Shown: positions 45,664-52,980, counted from the first letter of the stretch. The stretch is DNA of 56,975 nucleotides from Acidimicrobiales bacterium (GCA_035512495.1 DATKDW010000026.1:1-56975); one strand, 5' to 3'. Notes: generated by a model from the letters alone, not told the origin. Program-made: numbers and translations.

Positions 45664-46167
45664 TCAGCCCAGCAGGCGCTGGAGCACCACCACGTCGAGC
45701 CACTGGCCGAACTTGCGGCCGACCTCGCGCTCGGTGCCCACGACCTGGAAGCCGTGCCGGCGGTGGAGGGCGATCGAGGCTTCGTGATCGCCGACGATGC
45801 GTGCCATGACGGCGTGGAACCCGTGGGCGGTGGCGGTGGTCATCAGCTCGGCGACGACGGCATCGCCCACGCCCCGGCGGTGCCGGTCGCGGCGCACGTA
45901 GACCGAGCTCTCCACGGTGGTGGCGTACGCCGGGCGCTCCTTGTAGGGGGAGAGGGCGCCGAAGCCGACCACCTCCACGTCGCCGGCCGGGCCCTCCTCG
46001 GTGGCGACCACCACGGCGTGGGCACCGGAGCGATCCGAGAGCCACGCCCGCTGCTCGGCCGGGCTGCGGGGCACCAGGTCGAAGGTGACGGTCGAGGTCG
46101 TGACCTCGAGGTTGTAGATCGCCCGGATGCCCTCGGCGTCATCGAGGCGAGCCTGGCGGATCAGCAC
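45664..46167 (-). CDS. GNAT-family N-acetyltransferase
   Basis: About 167 residues, in the phosphinothricin/amino-acid acetyltransferase branch (IRQARLDDAEGIRAIYNLEV, then SSVYVRRDRHRRGVGDAVV as the acetyl-CoA loop, and IALHRRHGFQVVGTEREVGRKFGQWLDVVVLQ at the end; core LHRRHGFQVVGTEREVG). Substrate unknown. Start codon is uncertain: GTG 46167 gives the family N-terminus and lies 7 nt after a TATGGT -10 box; ATG 46179 and GTG 46200 are longer alternatives. It converges on tRNA-Tyr and diverges from the tRNA-Thr promoter. Confidence 0.85.
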   Translation of the reverse strand: MLIRQARLDDAEGIRAIYNLEVTTSTVTFDLVPRSPAEQRAWLSDRSGAHAVVVATEEGPAGDVEVVGFGALSPYKERPAYATTVESSVYVRRDRHRRGVGDAVVAELMTTATAHGFHAVMARIVGDHEASIALHRRHGFQVVGTEREVGRKFGQWLDVVVLQRLLG

Positions 46168-46174
46168 GGCGTCG

Positions 46175-46180
46175 ACCATA
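46175..46180 (-). promoter_or_regulatory. -10 box of the acetyltransferase gene (leaderless)
   Basis: TATGGT on the minus strand, 7 nt before GTG 46167. It includes the ATG at 46179, which would then be untranscribed. Confidence 0.4.
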
Positions 46181-46232
46181 CCTACCGTCGTGGCGGCCAC
46201 CGGGCGATTCTCAGGCGGTCAGGGCCAGCCGC

Positions 46233-46263
46233 TACCATGTCGAGCCGGCCGCGCCTGCGGCCG
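46233..46263 (+). promoter_or_regulatory. Promoter of the tRNA-Thr/tRNA-Met/rpmG unit with leader hairpin
   Basis: TACCAT at 46233-46238 is the -10 box. A perfect hairpin CGGCCGC-GCCT-GCGGCCG (46246-46263) follows in the leader, 14 nt before tRNA-Thr, and may aid processing of the tRNA 5' end. No strong -35. Confidence 0.5.
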
Positions 46264-46277
46264 AGCACCAAGCACCC

Positions 46278-46350
46278 GCCCCCTTAGCTCAGTCGGCAGA
46301 GCGTTTCCATGGTAAGGAAAAGGTCGTCAGTTCGATTCTGACAGGGGGCT
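46278..46350 (+). tRNA. tRNA-Thr (anticodon GGT)
   Basis: Acceptor GCCCCCT / AGGGGGC, D-arm TAGCTCAGTCGGCAGAGC, anticodon stem TTTCC/GGAAA with loop ATGGTAA, T-loop TTCGATT, discriminator T. 73 nt; CCA not encoded. First gene of the rpmG/secE/rpoB-type cluster. Confidence 0.95.
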
Positions 46351-46355
46351 CGCCC

Positions 46356-46429
46356 GGCGGCGTAGCTCAGTTGGTGAGAGCGCTCGGCTCATAATCGAGA
46401 GGTCGCCGGTTCGAGTCCGGCCGCCGCTA
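46356..46429 (+). tRNA. tRNA-Met (anticodon CAT)
   Basis: Acceptor GGCGGCG / CGCCGCT (first pair G-T), D-arm TAGCTCAGTTGGTGAGAGC, anticodon loop CTCATAA, T-arm GCCGG-TTCGAGT-CCGGC, discriminator A. 74 nt, 5 nt after tRNA-Thr. An elongator Met tRNA is most likely from position; the sequence alone does not exclude tRNA-Ile2 with lysidine. Confidence 0.9.
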
Positions 46430-46469
46430 CCGGCCCGGCAGGGCACCACATCCGCAGGAGAGGAAAACG

Positions 46470-46631
46470 ATGGCCAACGAGAAGCGTGTCGCGGTGACGC
46501 TCGCCTGCGAGCAGTGCAAGCGCCGCAACTACATCACCACCAAGAACAAGTCGAACCAGCGCGAGCGGATCGAGATGAAGAAGTACTGCCGCTGGGACCG
46601 CTCCCACACCGTCCACAAGGAGACCCGCTAG
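46470..46631 (+). CDS. rpmG: 50S ribosomal protein L33
   Basis: 53 residues of the large ribosomal subunit. Begins [20 protein letters not shown] and ends HTVHKETR, the L33 pattern. The first zinc pair C13/C16 is present, but the second CxxC is reduced to a single Cys ([10 protein letters not shown]), so tetrahedral zinc binding by four Cys is impossible. AGGAGAGGAAAAC precedes the ATG. It follows tRNA-Thr and tRNA-Met, the position of rpmG2 in mycobacteria. Confidence 0.95.
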   Translation: MANEKRVAVTLACEQCKRRNYITTKNKSNQRERIEMKKYCRWDRSHTVHKETR

Positions 46632-46696
46632 GGGTCACCGTGGCTCCCATCGTGCCGGCGCGTAACCGTCAGCCCCTCCCCGAGGTCGGAGGATCG

Positions 46697-47278
46697 ATGG
46701 TTGCAGCGCGGGCTGCCCTCGTCGACGCTGCTCGTGGCGGCGACCGGGCCGCCTTCGACGAGTTGGTGCGGGCGACGTCAGCAGAGACGTACACCCTCGC
46801 CGTCAGGCTCGTCGGCGATGAGGAGGATGCGAAGGACGTGGTCCAGGAGACCTACCTGCGGGCTTACCGGGGCCTCGCCCGCTTCCGGGGCGACGCCCAG
46901 TTCAGCACCTGGCTGTACCGGATCACCGCCAACTGCGCCGCGACCCACCTCGGCCGGCGGCGCCGGCACCGTCACGACCCGCTCCCCGACGACGACGTCG
47001 TGGTCGACATCGACCCGAGCCACGATCCCGAGGCCCGGGCCGACCTGGCCGCCGACCGCGACCTTCTCACCGCCGCCCTGGCCGACCTGCCGCCGCGGCT
47101 GCGGGCCGTCATCGTGCTTCGCGACATCTACGACCTGCCCCACGAGGCCATCGCCGCCGAGCTGGGGATCTCCACCTCAGCGGCCAAGGTCCGCTTGCAC
47201 CGGGCCCGGCGGAAGCTCCGTGAGGAGCTCTACCCGCGGCCCGGAGCCCACGACGGGGAGGCCGCCCGTGCGGTGTGA
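46697..47278 (+). CDS. ECF-family RNA polymerase sigma factor
   Basis: Extracytoplasmic-function sigma factor, 193 residues. Region 2: FDELVRATSAETYTLAVRLV, then DEEDAKDVVQETYLRAYRGL and FSTWLYRITANCA (-10 recognition). Linker is acidic (PLPDDDVVVDIDPSHDPEA). Region 4: LPPRLRAVIVLRDIYDLPHE then IAAELGISTSAAKVRLHRAR (helix-turn-helix). ATG 46697 has GGAGGATC just upstream; earlier in-frame starts only add low-quality sequence over rpmG. It overlaps the anti-sigma gene by 11 bases. RsfA/SigE-like ECF groups are candidates; the exact group is not assigned. Confidence 0.92.
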   Translation: MVAARAALVDAARGGDRAAFDELVRATSAETYTLAVRLVGDEEDAKDVVQETYLRAYRGLARFRGDAQFSTWLYRITANCAATHLGRRRRHRHDPLPDDDVVVDIDPSHDPEARADLAADRDLLTAALADLPPRLRAVIVLRDIYDLPHEAIAAELGISTSAAKVRLHRARRKLREELYPRPGAHDGEAARAV

Positions 47279-47630
47279 CGACCTGGCCGACCTGCTGGCC
47301 GCATCGCCCGATGGTCTGCACCTCGACGACCGCCGTACCCGTCGCCACGTCGAGACCTGCCTGCCCTGCCAGGCCGAGCTGGCCCAGTACCGCAAGCTGA
47401 TGCGGGCCCTGCGGTCGCTGCGGACCGAGGTGCTGCGACCGGCGCCCGGGCTCGTCTCTGACGTGCTGGCCTCGCTGGAGGAGGCGGGGGACCGTCACGC
47501 CGTGCGGGGCATCCTTCACGGCCGCACCGTGGCCTACGTCGGCGGGATCGCCGTCGCCACGGCGGCGGCGGCCGGTGCGGGGGCCGTGGTCCTGGCCGCC
47601 CGCCGCGGCCGCCTGCGCCTCGCCGGTTGA
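47268..47630 (+). CDS. Zinc-binding (ZAS) anti-sigma factor
   Basis: 120 residues. N-terminal anti-sigma domain with the motif H-x3-C-x2-C (RRHVETCLPCQAEL, near 33-46), then a helical stretch, and one membrane helix at about 87-109 with a short basic C-terminus. This is the layout of membrane-tethered anti-sigma proteins that hold an ECF sigma factor until a signal arrives. The C-terminal outer portion is only about 10 residues, so it offers no sensor domain. GTG 47268 overlaps the sigma gene. Tight coupling supports a cognate pair. Confidence 0.87.
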   Translation: MRCDDLADLLAASPDGLHLDDRRTRRHVETCLPCQAELAQYRKLMRALRSLRTEVLRPAPGLVSDVLASLEEAGDRHAVRGILHGRTVAYVGGIAVATAAAAGAGAVVLAARRGRLRLAG

Positions 47631-47792
47631 GGGGCTCACGGGGCCCGTCGCCGAGCGGGGCCTTCCCACCGCCTCCGCAAGCTCCGGCGGCGGGCCCCTT
47701 CCCTCGGCGCCACCCGCTCGCTTCCGGTTGAGCGGTCTCGGCCTTCGGCCGGGGCCCTCTTGGCCGACGGGGGGCGTTGGAGGGGTCGGTGC

Positions 47793-47798
47793 TATCGT
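47793..47798 (+). promoter_or_regulatory. -10 box of tRNA-Trp/secE/nusG
   Basis: TATCGT, 12 nt before tRNA-Trp. The 162 bp upstream (47631-47792) hold no gene but several GC hairpins, for example CGGCC-TTC-GGCCG at 47739-47751, possibly ending the sigma/anti-sigma transcript. Confidence 0.5.
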
Positions 47799-47810
47799 GG
47801 CTGCGTCCTT

Positions 47811-47884
47811 AGGGCAGTAGCTCAATTTGGCAGAGCACCGGTCTCCAAAACCGGCGGTTGGGGGTTCGAGTCCCTCCTGCCCTG
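47811..47884 (+). tRNA. tRNA-Trp (anticodon CCA)
   Basis: Acceptor AGGGCAG / CTGCCCT, anticodon stem CCGGT/ACCGG with loop CTCCAAA, T-loop TTCGAGT, discriminator G. 74 nt; CCA not encoded. Directly precedes secE, as in other actinobacteria. Confidence 0.95.
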
Positions 47885-47949
47885 CGCAAGCGGGCACCGA
47901 TCACCCCCGGGTGCCCGCACGTCACCAGCCGAGAACGGGTGCCGACCAC

Positions 47950-48252
47950 ATGGCCATGAACCGAGAGACCAAGCGGATGCTGCAGCGCCAGGGCGAACTC
48001 GGCCCCGACGGCGAGCCGGCGCGCCCCAAGGGCCAGCAGCGCCCGGGCGGTCGCCCTCCCAAGGAGCGAACCGGGCCCAAGCAGTACGTCCGGGAGGTGC
48101 GCGGCGAGCTCCGCAAGGTCGCCTGGCCCCACCGGGACGAGGTCGTCCGCTACTCGATCATCGTGCTGTTGACCCTGCTGGTCCTCACCGCCTTCATCTT
48201 CGCCCTCGATTGGGCGTTCGCCCGAGCCGTCTTCTTCCTCTTCGATTCGTGA
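47950..48252 (+). CDS. secE: Preprotein translocase subunit SecE
   Basis: Single-helix clamp subunit of the SecYEG channel, 100 residues. Basic, hydrophilic N-terminal half (Gly/Pro/Arg-rich to about 44), then the family motif [20 protein letters not shown] near 50 (core [17 protein letters not shown]) and the membrane helix 72-97. ATG 47950 or 47956 are both possible. The stop overlaps the nusG start (GTGA), so the two are coupled. Confidence 0.93.
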   Translation: MAMNRETKRMLQRQGELGPDGEPARPKGQQRPGGRPPKERTGPKQYVREVRGELRKVAWPHRDEVVRYSIIVLLTLLVLTAFIFALDWAFARAVFFLFDS

Positions 48253-49097
48253 GCACCGTGCCTGAACCCCTGCAGACCACCACCACCTCCGATGGCGACG
48301 AGGAGGCCGCCGCCGTGCTCGGCGCGGCCGCCGAGTCCGCCGAGCCCGGGGTCGAGACCCCCGAGGGCGAGGCGAGCGTGCTCGCCGACAGCGAGGCCGA
48401 TGCCGACACCGATGCCGACACCGATGCCGACACCGACACCGACTCGGTGGGCGATGCCCCGGCCGAGGCCGACGAGGTCGCTGCCGAGGTCATCGACGCC
48501 GAGGACCTGATCGAGGAGGCGCCCCCCCGCAGGCGCGAGAGCCCCTACGACCGGCCGGGCGACTGGTTCGTGGTCCACACCCAGTCGGGCTACGAGAAGA
48601 AGGTCAAGACCAACCTCGAGAGCCGCATCTCGTCGATGAACATGGAGGACTCGATCTTCGAGGTCGTCATCCCCATGGAGGACGTCGTCGAGTTCAAGAA
48701 CGGCAAGAAGGTCGTCGTTCAGAAGAAGGTCTACCCGGGCTACCTCTACGTGCGCTGCTTCCTGGAGGAGCGCTCGTGGGACGTCATCCGCAACACCCCG
48801 GGCGTCACCGGCTTCGTCGGTCTCGGCGCCAAGCCCGTGCCGCTGTCCCGCAAGGACGTGGAGTCGGCCCTCACGCTGCCCGACGAGGACGACCTCGAGG
48901 GTCCGGCGAAGCGCCAGCGCCCCCGCCTCGAGTACGAGGTGGGCGAGAGCGTGCGGGTCAAGACCGGCCCGTTCGCCGACTTCTCCGGCCAGATCGCCGA
49001 GATCAACGAGGACCAGCTGAAGGTCAAGGTCCTCGTCAACATCTTCGGCCGGGAGACCCCCGTCGAGCTCGAGTTCGCCGAGGTCGCCAAGCTCTGA
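48249..49097 (+). CDS. nusG: Transcription factor NusG with acidic N-terminal extension
   Basis: Binds RNA polymerase and couples it to Rho or the ribosome. The NGN domain starts near residue 100 ([20 protein letters not shown]; core [19 protein letters not shown]), with [20 protein letters not shown] and [11 protein letters not shown]; the KOW domain is at the end ([28 protein letters not shown]). 282 residues against about 180 in E. coli: the first 97 are an Asp/Glu/Ala-rich tract with DADT repeats. GTG 48249 overlaps the secE stop; no better internal start exists before the NGN domain. Acidic extensions of this kind occur in other actinobacteria. Confidence 0.93.
   Translation: MSTVPEPLQTTTTSDGDEEAAAVLGAAAESAEPGVETPEGEASVLADSEADADTDADTDADTDTDSVGDAPAEADEVAAEVIDAEDLIEEAPPRRRESPYDRPGDWFVVHTQSGYEKKVKTNLESRISSMNMEDSIFEVVIPMEDVVEFKNGKKVVVQKKVYPGYLYVRCFLEERSWDVIRNTPGVTGFVGLGAKPVPLSRKDVESALTLPDEDDLEGPAKRQRPRLEYEVGESVRVKTGPFADFSGQIAEINEDQLKVKVLVNIFGRETPVELEFAEVAKL
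48399..48434 (+). repeat. 12-bp coding tandem repeat in nusG
   Basis: Three identical units GATGCCGACACC (48399, 48411, 48423) followed by degenerate GACACC units encode the DADTDADT stretch. Exact identity suggests recent slippage. Confidence 0.8.
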
Positions 49098-49184
49098 CCC
49101 CCGTGGCGGCGAGCCGGGTTGCCCCCGTGGCCCGCCGCCCGCCACACTTGCCCGTTCGCCCCAACGTGACTGAGTAGGAACACC

Positions 49185-49613
49185 ATGGCCAAGAAGAAGG
49201 TCGCCGCCGTCGTCAAGATCCAGATCCCGGCTGGCGCCGCCACCCCCGCACCCCCCGTCGGTACCGCCCTCGGCCCCCACGGCGTGGCCATCATGGACTT
49301 CTGCAAGGCGTACAACGCCGCCACGGAGGCCCAGAAGGGCACGATCATCCCCGTCGAGATCACCATCTTCGAGGACCGGTCGTTCACCTTCGTCACCAAG
49401 ACGCCCCCCACGGCGGTCCTGATCCGCGACGCCATCAAGCTCGACAAGGGCTCGCAGAACCCAGGCAAGGAGCAGGCGGGAACGATCACCGACGCCCAGA
49501 TCACCGAGATCGCCCAGACCAAGATGCCCGACCTCAACGCCAACGACCTCGAGGCCGCCAAGCTCCAGGTCGCCGGCACCGCCCGCTCCATGGGCGTCAA
49601 GGTCGCCAAGTAA
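49185..49613 (+). CDS. rplK: 50S ribosomal protein L11
   Basis: 142 residues; binds the GTPase-associated region of 23S rRNA and is the target site region of thiopeptides. Typical N-terminus [20 protein letters not shown] (core [20 protein letters not shown]), [29 protein letters not shown] and the end [11 protein letters not shown]. 87 bp after nusG. The gene is followed by an unusual 238-bp gap before rplA. Confidence 0.97.
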   Translation: MAKKKVAAVVKIQIPAGAATPAPPVGTALGPHGVAIMDFCKAYNAATEAQKGTIIPVEITIFEDRSFTFVTKTPPTAVLIRDAIKLDKGSQNPGKEQAGTITDAQITEIAQTKMPDLNANDLEAAKLQVAGTARSMGVKVAK

Positions 49614-49641
49614 AAGAAAGGTGTCTGAACGACTGCGGAGG

Positions 49642-49713
49642 AAGTTCTGCTCCTCGTTCGGCCTTCGAAGGCGCAAGTTCGTCTGAGAGGTCTGCGGACG
49701 AGGAGCAGAACTT
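49642..49713. repeat. Palindromic element between rplK and rplA
   Basis: Perfect 16-bp arms AAGTTCTGCTCCTCGT (49642-49657) and its complement (49698-49713), with a 40-nt loop that itself contains the perfect palindrome GCCTTCGAAGGC (49661-49672). AAGTTC recurs at 49675 and 49753. It lies in the 238-bp gap of an operon that is normally tight, so it looks inserted. It could act as terminator, attenuator or mobile palindromic element. The rest of the gap to 49851 shows only GGGAGCCACACC before rplA. Confidence 0.75.
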
Positions 49714-49851
49714 GTGCAGCAGTTGAGCAGACGCCCAGCCCTTGACAATCGCAAGTTCAGCAGCAAGCGCCCCTGAGGGTCCACCTCGCCCCGGGGCGCG
49801 ACCAGCGGCCATCCGGCCCTGGCACCACCCACCACCCGAGGGAGCCACACC

Positions 49852-50571
49852 ATGGCGCGAGGAAAGAAGTACCGCGACGCAGCCCGTCGCTTCGACATCG
49901 AGAACCTGCACAGCCCGGTCGAGGCCATCGAGCTCGTCCGCACGCTGGCGTCGGCCACGTTCGACGAGACCATCGAGGTCGCCATCCAGCTGGGTGTCGA
50001 CCCCCGCAAGGCCGACCAGCAGGTGCGCGGCACCGTGGCGCTGCCCGCCGGCACCGGCAAGGACGTCCGCGTGGCCGTCTTCGCCACCGGTGACGCCGCC
50101 GCCGCCGCCCGCGAGGCGGGCGCCGACCACGTCGGCGCCGAGGACCTCGTCGCCGAGGTCGAGGGCGGCATGCTCGACTTCGACGTGGCCATCGCCACGC
50201 CCGACCTGATGGCCCAGGTGGCCCGCCTCGGTCGCGCGCTCGGTCCCCGCGGCCTCATGCCCAACCCCAAGACCGGCACCGTCACCCCCGACGTGGGCCG
50301 GGCGGTCACCGAGTTCAAGGGTGGGCGCGTCGAGTACCGCACCGAGCGCCAGGGCGCCAACGTCCAGGTGCCGATCGGCAGGGCCAGCTTCAGCTCGGAG
50401 GCACTGCTCTCCAACTTCCGCGCCGTGATCGACGAGCTCATGCGCGTGAAGCCCGCCTCGGCCAAGGGCCGCTACATCAAGCGGCTGGCGGTGTCGTCCA
50501 CCATGGGGCCCGGCATCAAGATCGATCCGGCCCGCCTCCGGGCCGAGGTCGTCGAGGCCGCCAACATCTAG
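49852..50571 (+). CDS. rplA: 50S ribosomal protein L1
   Basis: 239 residues; forms the mobile L1 stalk and in many bacteria represses its own mRNA. Marks: RGKKYRDAARRFD at the N-terminus, ATFDETIEVAIQLGVDPRKA (core FDETIEVAIQLGVDPRKADQ), RLGRALGPRGLMPNPKTGTV (core LGPRGLMPNPKTGTVTPDV) and KGRYIKRLAVSSTMGPGIKI (core GRYIKRLAVSSTMGPG). GGAG lies 10 nt before the ATG. Followed by a 215-bp leader region of rplJ. Confidence 0.97.
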   Translation: MARGKKYRDAARRFDIENLHSPVEAIELVRTLASATFDETIEVAIQLGVDPRKADQQVRGTVALPAGTGKDVRVAVFATGDAAAAAREAGADHVGAEDLVAEVEGGMLDFDVAIATPDLMAQVARLGRALGPRGLMPNPKTGTVTPDVGRAVTEFKGGRVEYRTERQGANVQVPIGRASFSSEALLSNFRAVIDELMRVKPASAKGRYIKRLAVSSTMGPGIKIDPARLRAEVVEAANI

Positions 50572-50599
50572 CTGGCCGACCTCGCTGGCCGGGCCCGGT

Positions 50600-50630
50600 T
50601 TGGTGCCCGTGTCGCTGGGGCGTCTAGCCT
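50600..50630 (+). promoter_or_regulatory. Promoter of rplJ-rplL
   Basis: -35-like TTGGTG at 50600-50605, 19-bp spacer, -10 TAGCCT at 50625-50630. Transcription would begin near 50637 and give a leader of about 150 nt. Confidence 0.5.
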
Positions 50631-50639
50631 GACCGCCAC

Positions 50640-50786
50640 AACCGATCTGCTCGCCGCAGACATCCGGTGCGCCTGCGGGCGCCGAAGGGGCTCCGGCCCG
50701 CCTGACGAGGCGAACTCCTGGCACACGCACTCGGTGCACCAGGGTTCGTGCCTGCGCGAGCCCTGAGTCGCAACATCGAGGTGTGC
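50640..50786 (+). ncRNA. Candidate ribosomal protein L10 leader RNA
   Basis: The leader between the rplJ promoter and its ATG has GCCGCAGACATCCGGTGC (50653-50670), resembling the conserved AGACAGCAGGTGC strand of L10 leaders. Downstream, GAACTCCTGG (50717-50726) pairs across an internal loop with CCAGGGTTC (50740-50748), which could form the kink-turn stem bound by L10. Autoregulation by the L10(L12)4 complex is known for this leader class. Covariation is untested. Confidence 0.5.
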
Positions 50787-51563
50787 ATGGACGAGAACGG
50801 AGCGGGCCGCCACGGCTCGCCGAGGGCCGAGAAGGTCGCTGTGGTCGACGAGGTGCGCGAGCGCCTGTCGTCGTCCACCGCCGTCCTGCTGACCGAGTAC
50901 CGCGGCCTCAAGGTCAGCGAGCTCGCCGAGCTGCGTCGTTCGGTGCGCGCCGCCGGTGGCGACTACAAGATCTACAAGAACACCCTCGTCCGCTTCGCGG
51001 TCGACGAGCTGGGGGTCGACGGCGTCGGCGACCTGCTCGTCGGGCCCACGGCCATCGCCTTCGTGGAGGGCGACGCCGTCAACGTGGCCAAGGCGCTGCG
51101 CGACTACTCGCGCACCAACCCGAACCTCGTGCTGAAGGGCGGCCTGCTCGGCGACCGGTCCATCACCGCCGACGAGGTCACCGCCCTCGCCGCCGTACCG
51201 CCCCGCGAGGAGCTGCTCGCCCGTCTGGCCGGCGGCCTCGCCGCCCCGCTGCAGGGCTTCGCCGGGCTGCTCCAGGCCCTGCCCCGCAACCTGGCCTACG
51301 GCATCAAGGCCCTCATCGACCAGGGCGGCGCCCCCGGCGCCCCCACCGACGCGGCCCCCGCCGAGACGGCCCCGGCCGACGAGGCAGCGGCCGAGACCAC
51401 CGAGGTCGCGGCCGACGCCGTGGCCGACGCACCCGAGAACGCTGCTGAGGCACCCGCCGAGGCCGCACCCGAGAACGCTGCTGAGGCACCCGCCGAGGCC
51501 GCGCCCGAGACCGAGGCGGCACCCGCCGCCGAGGCATCCACCGAGTCGCCCGAGGAGGCGTAG
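50787..51563 (+). CDS. rplJ: 50S ribosomal protein L10 with long Ala/Glu tail
   Basis: Base of the L7/L12 stalk, 258 residues against about 165-180 usual. Core: AEKVAVVDEVRERLSSSTAV (core VVDEVRERLSSSTAVLLTEY), GLKVSELAELRRSVRAAGGD, YKIYKNTLVRFAVDE, and the L12-binding helix LARLAGGLAAPLQGFAGLLQ. The last 80 residues or so are an Ala/Glu/Pro tail that includes two copies of ENAAEAPAEAAP. ATG 50787 has GAGG 5 nt upstream; a GTG at 50748 in frame is less likely, because the leader structure covers it. rplL follows 3 nt later. Confidence 0.95.
   Translation: MDENGAGRHGSPRAEKVAVVDEVRERLSSSTAVLLTEYRGLKVSELAELRRSVRAAGGDYKIYKNTLVRFAVDELGVDGVGDLLVGPTAIAFVEGDAVNVAKALRDYSRTNPNLVLKGGLLGDRSITADEVTALAAVPPREELLARLAGGLAAPLQGFAGLLQALPRNLAYGIKALIDQGGAPGAPTDAAPAETAPADEAAAETTEVAADAVADAPENAAEAPAEAAPENAAEAPAEAAPETEAAPAAEASTESPEEA
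51435..51506 (+). repeat. 36-bp coding tandem repeat in rplJ
   Basis: Two nearly identical units at 51435-51470 and 51471-51506 (GAGAACGCTGCTGAGGCACC at the start of each) encode ENAAEAPAEAAP twice. A third, diverged unit follows. Confidence 0.85.
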
Positions 51564-51566
51564 CAA

Positions 51567-51950
51567 ATGGCAACCAAGGACGAGATCCTCGACGCGATCT
51601 CGAACATGACCGTGCTCGAGCTGTCCGAGCTGCTCAAGGACTTCGAGGAGAAGTTCGGCGTCACCGCAGCGGCCCCCGCGGCCGTGGCCGCGGCCCCCGC
51701 TGCCGGTGGCGGCGGTGGTGGCGAGGACGCCGTCGAGCAGGACGAGTTCGACGTGATCCTCACCGCCGCAGGCGACAAGAAGATCCAGGTCATCAAGGAG
51801 GTGCGCTCGCTGACCAGCCTTGGGCTGAAGGAGGCCAAGGACCTCGTCGACGGCGCGCCCAAGCCCGTGCTCGAGAAGGTCACCAAAGAGGACGCCGAGA
51901 AGGCCAAGACGGCCCTCGAGGGCGCCGGCGGCTCCGTCGAGGTCAAGTAG
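51567..51950 (+). CDS. rplL: 50S ribosomal protein L7/L12
   Basis: 127 residues; multi-copy stalk protein that recruits translation factors. N-terminal dimerisation domain [20 protein letters not shown], Ala/Gly hinge ([12 protein letters not shown]), and the C-terminal domain with [20 protein letters not shown] and [20 protein letters not shown]. No deviation from family. Followed by a strong terminator. Confidence 0.97.
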   Translation: MATKDEILDAISNMTVLELSELLKDFEEKFGVTAAAPAAVAAAPAAGGGGGGEDAVEQDEFDVILTAAGDKKIQVIKEVRSLTSLGLKEAKDLVDGAPKPVLEKVTKEDAEKAKTALEGAGGSVEVK

Positions 51951-52005
51951 CACCAGACATCACGAGCGGGTAGCCTTCGCCTCGGCGAACGTTGCCCAAC
52001 CCGCA

Positions 52006-52041
52006 GAAGAGCCGGCCGTCAGGCCGGTTCTTCCGCGTTTT
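52006..52041 (+). terminator. Rho-independent terminator after rplL
   Basis: 12-bp stem GAAGAGCCGGCC (52006-52017) / GGCCGGTTCTTC (52022-52033) with one G-T pair and loop GTCA, followed by CGCGTTTT. It ends the rplJ-rplL transcript before the convergent methyltransferase gene; rpoB therefore depends on its own promoters. Confidence 0.85.
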
Positions 52042-52115
52042 GGTCTCGGTGACCGCGGGCCGTCTGGGCGGTGGTCGCCGCCGCGACCGGATCCACCGCC
52101 CAGAGCCACCGTCGG

Positions 52116-52874
52116 TCAGGTCAGGCGGCGGCGGACGAGCTCGTAGGCGACGACGGCGGCGGCGCTGGCCACGTTGAGCGACTCGACGCCATTGTGGAGG
52201 GGGAGCGAGAGCCAGGTGCCGACCCGCTCGGCCACCACCGGCGAGACGCCCACGGTCTCGTTGCCGAGCACGAAGACCGCCCGGTCGGCCAGCTCGGTGT
52301 CGTAGATGGTGGTGGCGTCGTCGCCCCGGAGGCCGTAGACGGCGAAGCCGGCGGCGGCGAGCGCCTCCACGCCGGCCAGGGCGGTAGGGCAGCGCTGGAT
52401 GGCGGCGTCGAAGGCCACCCCGGCCGACGCCTTGATCACCAGCGGGCCGACCTCGGGGGAGCCAGCCTGGGGGAGGACCAGGCCGTGGAGGCCCGCAGCG
52501 GTGACGGTCCGCACGATCATGCCGACGTTGGCCGGGTTGGTGACCCCGTCGAGGAGGACGACCGACGCGGGGGCCCCGGGCCCCAGCCGCGCCAGCCACG
52601 CCTCGAGGTCCTCGAGGGCCGGGGCCGCGACCTCGGCGACCACGCCTTGGTCGTGGCGGCCGTTGCCCGAGATGCGGGTCACCTTCTCCGGCGCCACCCG
52701 GGTGACCTTGAGGCCCCGCCGGGCGGCGGCAGCGAGGATGTCGTCGACCGAGTCGCCCCGGGCGGTGCGGGCGACGAGCACCCGGCGCACCGCCACCCGG
52801 TCGTCGTCGAGGGCCTCGAGCACGGGCATGCGCCCGAACACCGTCACCACCTCGGAGGCACCCGTACCGGCCAC
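52116..52874 (-). CDS. SpoU/TrmH-family RNA 2'-O-ribose methyltransferase
   Basis: Probable 23S rRNA methyltransferase of the RlmB type, 252 residues. Substrate-binding N-terminal domain (VFGRMPVLEALDDDRVAVRR), then the knotted SPOUT domain with VVLLDGVTNPANVGMIVRTV (motif 1), VFVLGNETVGVSPVVAER (motif 2) and LPLHNGVESLNVASAAAVVA (motif 3, with the catalytic-site SLNVA). All three motifs are intact. Target nucleotide unknown. GTG 52874 is the start: a TACCGT -10 lies 7 nt upstream, and the longer open frame runs into rpoB's promoter and N-terminus. Sits inverted between rplL and rpoB. Confidence 0.9.
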   Translation of the reverse strand: MAGTGASEVVTVFGRMPVLEALDDDRVAVRRVLVARTARGDSVDDILAAAARRGLKVTRVAPEKVTRISGNGRHDQGVVAEVAAPALEDLEAWLARLGPGAPASVVLLDGVTNPANVGMIVRTVTAAGLHGLVLPQAGSPEVGPLVIKASAGVAFDAAIQRCPTALAGVEALAAAGFAVYGLRGDDATTIYDTELADRAVFVLGNETVGVSPVVAERVGTWLSLPLHNGVESLNVASAAAVVAYELVRRRLT

Positions 52875-52881
52875 GGCCCGG

Positions 52882-52887
52882 ACGGTA
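52882..52887 (-). promoter_or_regulatory. -10 box of the RNA methyltransferase gene (leaderless)
   Basis: TACCGT on the minus strand, 7 nt before GTG 52874. It lies about 15 bp from the -35 of rpoB promoter P1 on the other strand, so the two divergent promoters are back to back. Confidence 0.55.
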
Positions 52888-52901
52888 GCGGTCGGGGATC
52901 G

Positions 52902-52931
52902 TTGACGGATGTGCCACACCCGTCGTACCCT
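52902..52931 (+). promoter_or_regulatory. rpoB promoter P1
   Basis: TTGACG (52902-52907), 18-bp spacer, TACCCT (52926-52931): the best matched -35/-10 pair in the window. Predicted start near 52938 gives a leader of about 175 nt. Confidence 0.7.
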
Positions 52932-52980
52932 CTCGCTGTCCGACGGCACGGCCGTCCGGACCGGCTCCGGCCGTCCGGGG

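Noticed and set aside
46356-46429. Initiator tRNA-fMet
   Set aside because: The 1-72 pair is G-T rather than the C-A mismatch of initiators, and the anticodon stem lacks the three G-C pairs.
49742-49747. Perfect TTGACA ahead of rplA
   Set aside because: No -10-like sequence lies 16-19 bp downstream, so it is probably a chance match.
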